DNA of 64,000 nucleotides, from positions 62,001 through 126,000 of the forward strand of contig NZ_CP020740.1 of assembly GCF_002097715.1 (NCBI RefSeq), given 5' to 3'. A program made the translations under genes and the position numbers. This DNA is from Burkholderia ubonensis subsp. mesacidophila (GTDB lineage: Bacteria > Pseudomonadota > Gammaproteobacteria > Burkholderiales > Burkholderiaceae). This document shows, piece after piece, positions 54,074 through 62,031 of the stretch. Position 1 is the stretch's first letter. Every line of letters starts with the position of its first letter. The notes beneath the pieces are model-generated. The model was not told where the DNA came from. It made no database searches and saw only the letters and a list, made by a program, of their open reading frames with translations.

Positions 54074-54295
54074 TCAAACCTCGAACTCGCGAAGCAGGCG
54101 TTGAGCGAGGATCTTGGCGTCTTCGAGCGCGAGACGGTACAGCTCCCGATCGGTATCGGTCTGATAGGGGGGATCATCGTTCGGTCCCTCGCTGCTGCGA
54201 CGCACATACACATAGCCTCGGTACAAACCACGCGACGATTCCATCACACGAATGCGTGCAAAGTGTGTTTTGGTACTGAATGTGAAATCGTCCAT
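54074..54295 (-). CDS. Small unknown protein
   Basis: A 73-residue protein (MDDFTFSTKTHFARIRVMES ...) with an N-terminal beta part and a C-terminal helix (YRLALEDAKILAQRLLREFEV). Its composition is protein-like and it shares the minus-strand direction with the Crp/Fnr gene. No domain recognised. Confidence 0.55.
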   Translation of the reverse strand: MDDFTFSTKTHFARIRVMESSRGLYRGYVYVRRSSEGPNDDPPYQTDTDRELYRLALEDAKILAQRLLREFEV

Positions 54296-54368
54296 GATGA
54301 TTTCCGCGTGTATTGAATCATCGTAGCACTCAGCGTGAAATCGAACGGATGCGTCCCGTAGTGCGTGT

Positions 54369-54605
54369 CTACTCAGCGGGCCCGAGGATTACATCGACAG
54401 CGGCCTGGCCGGCGATCTCCGCAACAAGGTAGGCCCAGCGTTCGGAAAACGGACCACCCCGGATTTTGATGCGCTCGCCGAGCGCTGCCACACCAGGAGG
54501 CTTGATGGGTCCTTTGATGCGAAACCAGACATCGAACATATCCGCCGATGTGGAAAGCAGATCAATGTGAATCTCGAATCCGCGATATGCGACTGTTCGT
54601 TGCAT
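54369..54605 (-). CDS. Small unknown protein (YRGFEIHI type)
   Basis: A 78-residue protein; the ATG at 54605 has GAGG 5 bases upstream. It opens MQRTVAYRGFEIHIDL, resembling the protein at 47043, and ends in an Ala-rich helix. Function unknown. Confidence 0.55.
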   Translation of the reverse strand: MQRTVAYRGFEIHIDLLSTSADMFDVWFRIKGPIKPPGVAALGERIKIRGGPFSERWAYLVAEIAGQAAVDVILGPAE

Positions 54606-54673
54606 GAAGACCTCGGGTTGCAGCAGCGCGAGAAGCCACAAAAGCCAATGGTAAACCTATTTTCTTCTGCCTG

Positions 54674-54761
54674 CGTTAAGGGTTATTCGATGCCTGCCCG
54701 CACGCGTCGTCGCGCGCTCATAGTCACGCGAATGAGGGCAGGCATCGAATAACCCTTAACG
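54674..54761. repeat. 26-bp perfect inverted repeat upstream of recombinase C
   Basis: CGTTAAGGGTTATTCGATGC at the start of the left arm (54674-54699) is perfectly mirrored at 54736-54761, with 36 bp between. It lies 150 bp upstream of the third recombinase gene inside the transposon. Candidate resolution (res/IRS-type) site for that recombinase; an intrinsic terminator is less likely because no T-run follows. Confidence 0.65.
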
Positions 54762-54910
54762 TCTGCTGCCGCCCCGTAGGTCATGCCTCACGAGCTGACC
54801 GGAGAGCGAGACCGGGCTGCTCTGGGCACGGTTTGGGGTGCACGGAATACGGGCTAGACTGATAAATACTATTATCTGCCTGTCACTGTTTTTGATCTAA
54901 ACTGGCGACC

Positions 54911-56590
54911 ATGAAAACGCGCGAGACCGAACCCGTCACGTTTCCCGACGACGCCGAACTGGCCGCGCTGCGCGCCTGGTACGCCGGGCTCGACGCGCGA
55001 GCGGCCGTCGCACGCTATCTGGGCGACCGCAAGGCGCTAGGGGCATCCGCGCGCAGCGTGCTCGGTCGCATCCGGCGTGCATTGGTCGCATACGCGGCAA
55101 GCCGCCATCGAAACGATCTGGCGGAGGTATTCCGCGAAAGGAGCCCCACGTCGGCCGACACCGCTGTGCGCGCGATCGAAACTTTGCGCTATCTGCCAGC
55201 ACCGGCGCCGCGCATTGCCGACGAGATCGACCGGTGGTTGCCGCCGCGCGCTGTGGCCGCCCTGCGGGCGCATGGCATCCGGACGCTCGCCGATCTGACC
55301 GTGCGGATTCCGCGCCGGCGCCGCTGGTGGACAGCGATCGCCGGACTCGGCGTCACTGGCGCACGCCGCGTGGAGGCGTTTTTTGCTGCCCATCCGGCGC
55401 TGACCGAACGGGCGCGGGCGTTGATCGTCGCAGCGCCGGCCGGCGACATCGTGCCGTGGGAGAAGTTGCGCGTGCCGCACGAAGTCGATGGCTCGCGCGG
55501 GCAGTTCCGCGCACCGCAGGCCGCCTGCCTGCTGAATGCGTCCAACGATTACGAGGCGATCCAATCTTGGCTGTCACTGCACGAATCGGCCGCCACGCAA
55601 CGCTCCTACCGTAAAGAAGCTGAGCGCCTGATCCTGTGGGCGATCGTCGAGCGCGGCCGCGCGCTGTCGTCGCTCACCACTGACGATGCGATCGCGTACC
55701 GGACATTTCTGCGCCGGGCCACACCGCGCGAGCGTTGGGTCGGGCCGTCGCGCCCTCGGCACAGTATCGAATGGCGGCCGTTCACCGGCGCGCTCTCTGC
55801 CCGATCAGCAGCATACGCACTGAACGTCCTGTCAGCGCTGTTTCGCTGGCTGGTCGAGCAGCGCTACGTGCTCGCGAATCCATTCGCCGGCGTCAAGGTC
55901 AAGAGCCATGCACCACGCGCGGGATTGGACGTGTCGCGGGGCTTCTCGGAGGGCGAGTGGTTGCTGATCCGCACGCTAGCCGATGGCCTCGAATGGTCTT
56001 ATGGCTGGAGCGTGCTGGCCGCCCAGCGCTTGCGGTTTCTGCTCGACTTCGGCTATGCGACCGGCCTGCGCGCGAGCGAACTGGTCGGCGCGACGCTTGC
56101 CGACATTCGCCGGGACGAGCAAGGTGATCACTGGCTGCACGTGCTCGGCAAGGGTGGCAAGCACGGCAAGGTGGCATTGCCACCGCTTGCGCGGACGGCA
56201 CTCGACCAGTTTCTCGTGCAGCGGGGCCTGCCGGTCACGCCCGCGCGCTGGAATCCGGCGACGCCGCTCGTCGCGAGTCTCGAGGGGGACGGCGCGCACA
56301 TCGAAAGCACAAGGCTTTGGCGCGTGCTTAGGCGGTTCTTCGTACTGGTCGCAGATGCGATCCAGGACGAGCGGCCCGCGACAGCCGAGAAGTTGCGCCG
56401 CGCAAGCCCGCACTGGATGCGGCACACGCACGCGTCACATGCGCTGGCCCGAGGCGCCGAGCTAATCATGGTGCGTGACAATCTGCGCCATTCGTCGATC
56501 TCGACGACGTCAACCTATCTGCACAGCGACGAAGTGCAGCGAGCCCGCCAGTTCGATCAGGCGTTCGCCGCACGCGACCTCAAGCGATAG
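54911..56590 (+). CDS. Tyrosine recombinase C of the transposon
   Basis: A 559-residue integrase of the same DUF3701-containing type as recombinases A and B (RRWWTAIAGLGVTGARRVEAFF near residue 138). The core-binding domain includes ATQRSYRKEAERLILWAI. The catalytic domain keeps Arg in ATGLRASEL, HWMRHTH and Tyr in RHSSISTTSTYLH. It ends 36 bp before the right inverted repeat. In some Tn3 relatives (Tn4430 TnpI, Tn4651 TnpS) a tyrosine recombinase resolves cointegrates, so this is the likely resolvase, though far larger than TnpI. Confidence 0.85.
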   Translation: MKTRETEPVTFPDDAELAALRAWYAGLDARAAVARYLGDRKALGASARSVLGRIRRALVAYAASRHRNDLAEVFRERSPTSADTAVRAIETLRYLPAPAPRIADEIDRWLPPRAVAALRAHGIRTLADLTVRIPRRRRWWTAIAGLGVTGARRVEAFFAAHPALTERARALIVAAPAGDIVPWEKLRVPHEVDGSRGQFRAPQAACLLNASNDYEAIQSWLSLHESAATQRSYRKEAERLILWAIVERGRALSSLTTDDAIAYRTFLRRATPRERWVGPSRPRHSIEWRPFTGALSARSAAYALNVLSALFRWLVEQRYVLANPFAGVKVKSHAPRAGLDVSRGFSEGEWLLIRTLADGLEWSYGWSVLAAQRLRFLLDFGYATGLRASELVGATLADIRRDEQGDHWLHVLGKGGKHGKVALPPLARTALDQFLVQRGLPVTPARWNPATPLVASLEGDGAHIESTRLWRVLRRFFVLVADAIQDERPATAEKLRRASPHWMRHTHASHALARGAELIMVRDNLRHSSISTTSTYLHSDEVQRARQFDQAFAARDLKR

Positions 56591-56625
56591 CTCGTTTATG
56601 TCGATTCACGAATAAGCGCACGAAT

Positions 56626-56679
56626 TTTCATAACTTCGGGGCTTATGATAGGAAATTGCGCTTACCTTGTTCATCCCCC
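56626..56679 (-). repeat. Right terminal inverted repeat of the Tn3-family element
   Basis: Inverse of 41420-41473 with six differences; the outer end is CCCCC at 56675-56679. Confidence 0.92.
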
Positions 56680-56684
56680 TTGAT
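56680..56684. repeat. Target-site duplication TTGAT, right
   Basis: Matches 41415-41419 exactly. Confidence 0.9.
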
Positions 56685-57720
56685 GGAAAGCGTGTCCGCA
56701 GGTCTGGACGAGCGAGTTCAGCAGCTCAAGGCAATCTGGCAAGGCGGCATCGCCGCGTATACCGTAATTGCCGCTGCGGTCGATCCAACGCTGCCTGATC
56801 GGACGATCAAGTCGTACCGGGGAGATCTCTTCGCGATTGACGAGCTCCAAATTGACGAAAGCGGGACGTTTTACGCGCGGTACTCGCGTGTGCTGACACC
56901 GGTTGAGTTTAGGATCGACACGGCGACGCACCGGAGCGCCGCGGGCGAAGGGCTGTTCCCGGTTGACGCGCAAATGGAGTCCGGCCTGTCGTCGGCGACC
57001 GTTCGTGAAAAGTTGCCGCTTATGCGCGAGTGGCTCATTGGCGTCGCGCGGAATCGCGCGCCCGTGCAATACGCGGAGCTGATGCGTCGATTCGATCTCT
57101 GGTACGGCACGCTCTTCACGAGCCTGAAGCAGCTTGGTCAGGCGTGCGTCGCGGCAGGCGAGCCGGTGATCACGGCATTGGTCGTCGATAAGGAGACCGG
57201 GCGCTGCTCGAAAGGCTTCAAGGATGTCTTCGGTATCGAAGACGACGAGGCGGAGCGCACGCGCTGTTACGCGTACTGGTCGGTCCCAGGTGCGGCTATC
57301 GCGGCGAGCGGCTCCGACGCCGCGAGCGACGACCACGTGACTTCGCCTCCGGACAGTACCGGCGAGGACCTCGCGCGCGAAAATGCGGAAAGTATCGCGC
57401 GCTTCATGAGTGTCGAAGTTAGGCCGCAACAATCCGCGTTTCGTCGCGCAGTTTTCGTCGCCTATGGTGGCAAATGTGCCGTATCAGGGTGTGACGTTCC
57501 TGAGGCATTGGAGGCGGCGCACCGGCATGGCCGTATTTGGCGGGATGGCCACAATCAGGCGAGCGACGGAATCCTGCTTCGCCGAGACCTCCATGGTTTG
57601 TATGATCGCGAGCTGCTCGACTTGTCGGAGGGCGTTGCTCGCTTTGATGCCCGGGTTCTCCGCCACTACGAGCACCTCGAAGGTCTGAGGGTTTCTGCGG
57701 TATCCGACGGTGCCGACTAA
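56685..57720 (+). pseudogene. HNH endonuclease gene, 3' fragment (split by transposon)
   Basis: About 345 codons. The end holds an HNH_2-type nuclease domain: CAVSGCD (zinc-type Cys), AAHRHGRIWRDGHN, GILLRRDLHGLYDR. The first part is helical and of unknown specificity. The piece is open from an internal ATG (56683), so a truncated protein could still be made. Together with 41247-41419 it reconstructs a 402-residue enzyme. Confidence 0.8.
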
Positions 57721-57723
57721 CCG

Positions 57724-58413
57724 CTACTCGTTCGGTGCCTGAACATAGGGGAAGAGGGTGGCCCGGTTCTCGCCGGTGCTGCCGGACAATGGATGGGCGA
57801 CGGCCATCCGTTCGAGCGGCGCGAGCACGTTGGCCCGGCCGCCGACCTCGATGATCTGGTTGTCCGGGGCCGTGAGCGGATCGCAGATGTCGACGTCGGC
57901 GTCGACCCGCAGGCCGATCGTCGCTTCGTGCTGTCGCAGCCACGCGACGATGTGACGGGCGCGGCCGGCGCCGATGCGCGGCACGGCCCGCCACCAGGTG
58001 CCGCCGCGCGCGTTGCAAAACGCCACGAGTTCCGCGAGCGTCGCGATGTGCTGCGACTTCAGGCGCACGGCGACCAGCGGCCGGAACCACACCGCGAGCT
58101 GCGCCGCCTGCTCGACCATCTTCGGTGAGACGGCAGCGAGCTTGGCGCTGCCGTGCTTCTTCGTAGAGGCCTTCAGGTGCTCGGCCAGCACGGGCGAGCC
58201 GTGCTCGAGCGCGAGCGCGACCAAATCAGCCTGCATGTCGCGCATCCGTCGCTCGACGGCCGCGGCCGTAAGTGGGACACCGCTCTCGTCCTCGCCCAGG
58301 TACAGGCGGCCGATAGTCGCCGCCGCGACGTGCTGGACATAGGCCCGCAGCGCGGTGAACTCCTTGCGAGTGTAGGTGCGCTGGTGCGCGACGGTCTGCG
58401 GCCGATTGGACAT
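57724..58413 (-). pseudogene. Truncated second copy of recombinase A (N-terminal 229 residues)
   Basis: Starts MSNRPQTVAHQRTYTRKEF and follows recombinase A closely through DUF3701 (WWRAVPRIGAGRARHIVAWL) to FPYVQAPNE, where it stops; the core-binding and catalytic domains are missing. It keeps the N-terminus that is broken in the 35-kb copy. The truncation point lies 3 bases from the HNH stop codon. Confidence 0.8.
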
Positions 58414-58422
58414 GGCGGCTCC

Positions 58423-59310
58423 TCAGAAAGCGGGTTGGTTGGTGTAGCGTGGTCGGTCGAGTTGCTCGCGCAGCCAGTCGTCGTCGGCCAGCGCGACGGC
58501 GAGGAAAGGGGGGACGGCCAGCCAGCGCAGACCGAATTCTTCGTCGTGCGCGGGATTCTTGCGACGCCGGTACCACTCGGCGAGCCCCCGGCGGACCGGG
58601 TAAGGCCGCAGGTTGTCGGTCGTCTTGAGCCAGAAATCCGCGGTGTGCGGGCCGCTCACGCGAATCAGCGTGCCTGCTCCTACGGACGCGATGTCGACGC
58701 GCTTGCCGTTGCGTACTGCATTCGCAATCAGCGCGACGGCCGGCCGATGCGTTGTTGTATATCCCACGCGTACCTTGCGCAGCACTGCCGTGTCTCCGAA
58801 GCGAGCAGCCAGCCAGACCACGGCCGCAACCAAGCGGTGATTCCCGTTCGAGCAATGCACGGCGCCGCCGTACGCACTGAGGTCGAGCGTGCGGCGCGCG
58901 GTCGCGGACGGAAAGAGCGTCGCGCCAATCTCGGACTCGAAGTAGGTCAGTGCACGTTCGTCCCAGTCGCTGCACTGCAAGCCGTCGAACAGCTCGCGCC
59001 AGGTCGTCGCGCCGGTCGCGAAATTCTTGTGCGAGAGCGCGACAATCGACGTCAGCGGCACGTCGAAATACCCAGCTTGGTACTCGCCGTGCTCCAGCAG
59101 CGAAATCACTTCGCGCAGGTCCTGGTCGACGGCCACGGGCCGGTCGAGGATGGCGGTGCGGGAGCACTCCGCGGCGAGGCGTATCTTGGCCTTGATGGGC
59201 GCAATCGGGCGAGTCAGTCGCGCCGCGAACAGGGCAGCGGTGTAGGCCGGGAACTCGGAGGGGTCGCGCGGCGCCTGGGGGCGATTGGGGGTGTGCTTCG
59301 GGTCTTGCAT
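58423..59310 (-). CDS. Unknown protein with a ParB/Srx-like GNHR motif
   Basis: A 295-residue protein. Residues about 150-165 read HCSNGNHRLVAAVVWL, the GxHR-type signature of ParB/sulfiredoxin-fold proteins. The rest is unassigned, with a conserved-looking tail (LAEWYRRRKNPAHDEEFG). GGAA lies 6 bases before the ATG at 59310. It is directly upstream of the truncated recombinase copy. Its C-terminal 58 codons are duplicated at 37155-37331, which shows that this gene pair was the original unit. Confidence 0.6.
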   Translation of the reverse strand: MQDPKHTPNRPQAPRDPSEFPAYTAALFAARLTRPIAPIKAKIRLAAECSRTAILDRPVAVDQDLREVISLLEHGEYQAGYFDVPLTSIVALSHKNFATGATTWRELFDGLQCSDWDERALTYFESEIGATLFPSATARRTLDLSAYGGAVHCSNGNHRLVAAVVWLAARFGDTAVLRKVRVGYTTTHRPAVALIANAVRNGKRVDIASVGAGTLIRVSGPHTADFWLKTTDNLRPYPVRRGLAEWYRRRKNPAHDEEFGLRWLAVPPFLAVALADDDWLREQLDRPRYTNQPAF

Positions 59311-59523
59311 TTTCGTTTCCATGCGAAGGGTTGACGTGGACCAGCGAATCGACCGCTGGCCGACCCAGATCGCCTGCGCGGGTGCCGTGCACGCGTCGAT
59401 GGGCTGAAAACGTATAGCGAAGTTTTCGGTGCTACCGCGCGAATGAGATCGCGCGCGACAATGCCTGCTCGAGCAACGTTTCTTCGCGGCCGCGCGCAGC
59501 CGACGGGCGGGCCGGCATGCGCA

Positions 59524-59802
59524 TCATGCTGGCCGCCCCGTATAACGCCGTGCACGGTGCTGCGCGCGCAGCCAGCCCGTGTCCGCCGGCGCCGCCGCGA
59601 GCTCGCGCGACACCGGCTGCCAGTCCAGGCCCCTCCCGTCGCGTCGCAGTCCGCGGAAGTGCCGGCGCAGCCTGCCGAGCCAGCCGCCCGGCGCTGCGAT
59701 CGGCGTTACCTGCCGTCCTTGAGCTGCCCAATACCGGGTCCAGTCGGACGTGTGGGCGTGGAGGAACACCGGGCGGGACGGTATCGACCTGTAAGCCGGC
59801 AC
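59524..59802 (-). CDS. Small Arg/Trp-rich protein, tentative
   Basis: A 92-codon frame starting at GTG (VPAYRSIPSRPVFLHAHTSD ...) with a protein-like composition (DWTRYWAAQGRQV, GWLGRLRRHF). Two other frames are open over the same DNA, so this is the best guess rather than certain. It lies between the DUF6602 operon and the GNHR gene. Confidence 0.35.
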   Translation of the reverse strand: MPAYRSIPSRPVFLHAHTSDWTRYWAAQGRQVTPIAAPGGWLGRLRRHFRGLRRDGRGLDWQPVSRELAAAPADTGWLRAQHRARRYTGRPA

Positions 59803-59817
59803 GGAGCGGCGCGGACA

Positions 59818-59943
59818 TCACGCGAGCGCCGCGCGATCGACGGGCCGATAGCCGGTCGAGGTCTTGAGTTCGCGGAGTGCCCATGCCGCGCTGCGCCGTC
59901 GGATTAGAAGCGCGTAGGCGTCTGGGCCGCGCGGCCGATTCGT
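59818..59943 (-). CDS. Very small protein, tentative
   Basis: A 41-codon frame from GTG (GAGG 6 bases upstream, at the end of the DUF6602 gene): VTNRPRGPDAYALLIRRRSA, ending RPVDRAALA. It begins 6 bases after the DUF6602 stop, suggesting an operon. Confidence 0.35.
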   Translation of the reverse strand, partial: TNRPRGPDAYALLIRRRSAAWALRELKTSTGYRPVDRAALA

Positions 59944-59948
59944 CACGT

Positions 59949-60875
59949 TCAGGCCTCCGGCATCGGCACGGGCGAAAGATCCGGATCTGGCGGACTGCGG
60001 AAATCGGTCATCCCGCCCAGTGTTGAGCCACCCCAGCGACAGAACAGGTCCGCGTAGTTGACGTCGGAAGGCTGGTAGTGGCTGGCGCGTTGAATCACGA
60101 AGGTCAGGAATGCCAGCAGCACCAGACCATCGACCGCGGACGTCGAGAAATAGTCGTTGCACCAGGCGTCTTCGAACTGGAAATCCAGACGCTCTTCTTC
60201 GCGCTCGAGGTCAGTCCATTTGACCTCGTCGGGCGTCTGGCCGCGGTGGAGGCCGAACACGTGCGCGTAGCCGTGTCCCTTCACCAGCACCGAGAAATGG
60301 TCGTCCAGCACGAACACGCCGTCGGGTTGGCACCCCGCGCCAGCGTAGCGTGTCAGGGACAGTGCCGGAGTTAGCCAGCCGTCGAAATCGCAGTCCCGAT
60401 CCACTCGGTATGCAAACACATGCCGGAACGGGCGGTAGCCGCTGTCGGTTAAGCCGTGCTCCAGCAGGGTATCGAACTGGGCCAGCTTGGCGGTCGCCGC
60501 CGCGAGCGTGCGATCGTCGAGCGTCGACTTGACCTCGATCACACCGAGCGTGGCCTCGAGCGGCACGAGGCGTCGGGTGTCGTCGCCGATGTCCAGCGGC
60601 AGCGCCGGGCAGTTCAACGCGTCATAGACGATCACGTCGAATTCGGGCGTGGTCGCGTCGCCCGCATAGTACACGTGGCCGCGCGTGACGCCCCATTTCG
60701 GGGGCAGGCGCTCGCGCAGGAACTGCCGCACGCGCGCTTCGCGCGGGCCGCCCTTGTGGTCGGGGCGTGCGTGCGCGGCACTGTCGGCGAACGTGGCCCA
60801 CAGGCTGGCGGCAGCGGCACGGAGCAACTGGCGAACATCGACGGGCGGCGCCCGGTGCGCAGACGGCATAAACAC
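59949..60875 (-). CDS. DUF6602-type nuclease-like protein
   Basis: A 308-residue protein with the DUF6602 plan: EARVRQFLRERLPPKWGVTRG (about 46-66), FDVIVYD (about 79), PLEATLGVIEVKS (about 105-117), a pattern of D ... E-x-K as in PD-(D/E)xK enzymes. The C-terminal part is helical. The family is uncharacterised; relatives often occur near defence or restriction loci (inference). A 10-bp dyad lies 87 bp upstream and may be its operator. Confidence 0.7.
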   Translation of the reverse strand: MFMPSAHRAPPVDVRQLLRAAAASLWATFADSAAHARPDHKGGPREARVRQFLRERLPPKWGVTRGHVYYAGDATTPEFDVIVYDALNCPALPLDIGDDTRRLVPLEATLGVIEVKSTLDDRTLAAATAKLAQFDTLLEHGLTDSGYRPFRHVFAYRVDRDCDFDGWLTPALSLTRYAGAGCQPDGVFVLDDHFSVLVKGHGYAHVFGLHRGQTPDEVKWTDLEREEERLDFQFEDAWCNDYFSTSAVDGLVLLAFLTFVIQRASHYQPSDVNYADLFCRWGGSTLGGMTDFRSPPDPDLSPVPMPEA

Positions 60876-60961
60876 CTCGATGGACAGGTGGATTGGGTCG
60901 GTGACCCCTTAACCGGCAAGGCGCAAAGTGCCATACCCCTATTTAAGGCCACTAAGCGTAA

Positions 60962-60985
60962 CCGTGATAATACGAATTATCACGG
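60962..60985. promoter_or_regulatory. Perfect dyad upstream of the DUF6602 gene
   Basis: CCGTGATAAT-ACGA-ATTATCACGG, 10-bp perfect arms in an AT-rich patch (TATAATTATA follows). Typical of an operator in a promoter. Confidence 0.55.
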
Positions 60986-60989
60986 CTAT

Positions 60990-61379
60990 AATTATATGGG
61001 GTCAGATAACAATATTGGAATTCGCCGCTCACACAACGAAAGTTGTGTCCAAATTTCAACTAATGTTGTGTTGATGGAGCGCTCGCTGCTCCCTAGCTCC
61101 CTGTCGCACGCGGGTGCCGGACGTTGAACCTTGCCAGGTCTGGGTTCGTGGCCAATCCATGGCGGCAAGATCGGCGCGACCCCTGGCCGAGTCCGAGGAC
61201 GCGATCGCCGCCGCGGGTCCGTGGCGCACTGCCGCAGACAATTCAGACTATTGTCGGCGCCATCGTGACTTACTGCGAGCAGCTCGCGCGCTTCCCGGCC
61301 TGCGGAGATGTCCCGCATACCAGCTCAGGAGTTCGTGCAGATCCTCTCGCGGGCCTTCGCGCGCGCGGATCAAAATGCA
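60990..61379. other. Intergenic region without a supported gene
   Basis: Contains further small dyads (ACACAAC-GAAA-GTTGTGT near 61032, and AACATTAGTTGAAATT-like repeats) but no frame with a good start. Overlapping frames on the plus strand look like GC-rich noise. Confidence 0.4.
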
Positions 61380-61410
61380 GACGGCCCGCGCAGTTTCTGC
61401 ACGGGCCGTC
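61380..61410 (-). terminator. Strong hairpin downstream of the 61456 gene
   Basis: GACGGCCCG (61380-61388) pairs with CGGGCCGTC, with an inner GCAG/CTGC stem. There is no clear T-run, so termination is probable rather than certain. Confidence 0.45.
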
Positions 61411-61455
61411 AGGTTCAGGATGGGGCGGTACGCCGCCGGCGCGGGTGCTGGATCG

Positions 61456-62031
61456 TCACGGTCGCGTGCGCGGGCGCACGCCCAGACGGGTATGGATTTC
61501 TTCCCGGCCCTGTTCGGCCTGCTCGTCAGGATCGGTGAACTCTAGGGTCATCCGGGACGGATCGAGCGGTCCGCTGAGCGTGCGTCGCCGTGGGGGCTGA
61601 CGACGCTCGATCGCCACAAACCCCAGCGAGTCATTGCGCGCGACATGGTCCCCTGTTAGCGGCTCGCGCGGATCGCGCAGTATCGCGGCAGTCACCACAT
61701 CGGGACGCGGCACGCCCTCGCCGATCGTCCCAAACGTGAGCGAGCCGAACTTGTTCATCAGCGACAGCTCGCGCTCAAGGTTGGTCAGGCGCTCGTCCGT
61801 CCGCTTCTCCCGTCGCTGGATGTAACGCAGGTAAAAGCGGGCCTTCCGGATCGCACCAGACGGCACCGGAGCCTCCAGCAGACCGGAATGGGCCGCAGCC
61901 TTTTGCGTTTTCGGGTCCTTCAGCACCTTCAGGCCTTTGAGCGCCTTCGACGCAGACCGCCGGCCCGAGCCGGCACGCACGCGTCGGGCACCCTGCCGGC
62001 CTTGCGGGAATTCGCGGTCAGGGTTGCTCAT
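61456..62031 (-). CDS. Unknown basic protein
   Basis: A 191-residue protein; AAGGAG lies 8 bases before the ATG at 62031. The N-terminal half is Lys/Arg/Gly-rich (GRQGARRVRAGSGRRSASKALKG). Residues about 60-100 form a charged helix (RKARFYLRYIQRREKRTDERL, possible coiled coil). The C-terminus is variable. The start overlaps the upstream gene by 4 bases, so the two are coupled. No domain recognised. Confidence 0.55.
   Translation of the reverse strand: MSNPDREFPQGRQGARRVRAGSGRRSASKALKGLKVLKDPKTQKAAAHSGLLEAPVPSGAIRKARFYLRYIQRREKRTDERLTNLERELSLMNKFGSLTFGTIGEGVPRPDVVTAAILRDPREPLTGDHVARNDSLGFVAIERRQPPRRRTLSGPLDPSRMTLEFTDPDEQAEQGREEIHTRLGVRPRTRP

Larger units (their letters stand above)
41420..56679. 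mobile_element. Complete 15.3-kb Tn3-family transposon
   Basis: The element has 54-bp terminal inverted repeats (41420-41473 and 56626-56679, 48 of 54 positions matching) beginning GGGG, and a perfect 5-bp duplication. It carries tnpA and a tnpC-like gene at the left end, a large tyrosine recombinase at the right end, and cargo between them. An IS21-family element is nested inside. It splits an HNH endonuclease gene, which rejoins in frame when the transposon and one duplication copy are removed. It could be mobile if TnpA is active. Confidence 0.93.

Noticed and set aside
58226..59392. A 388-codon minus-strand frame overlapping the GNHR gene
   Set aside because: Runs in a different frame over both the GNHR gene and the truncated recombinase; Arg/Pro/Ala-rich shadow.
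59432..59907. Three overlapping frames on both strands
   Set aside because: Only the minus-strand 59524-59802 frame has a protein-like composition, and even that was kept only as tentative.
61114..61600. Two plus-strand frames between the DUF6602 and 61456 genes
   Set aside because: No ribosome binding site, low-complexity Arg/Ala content, and overlap with a hairpin and with the end of the minus-strand gene.
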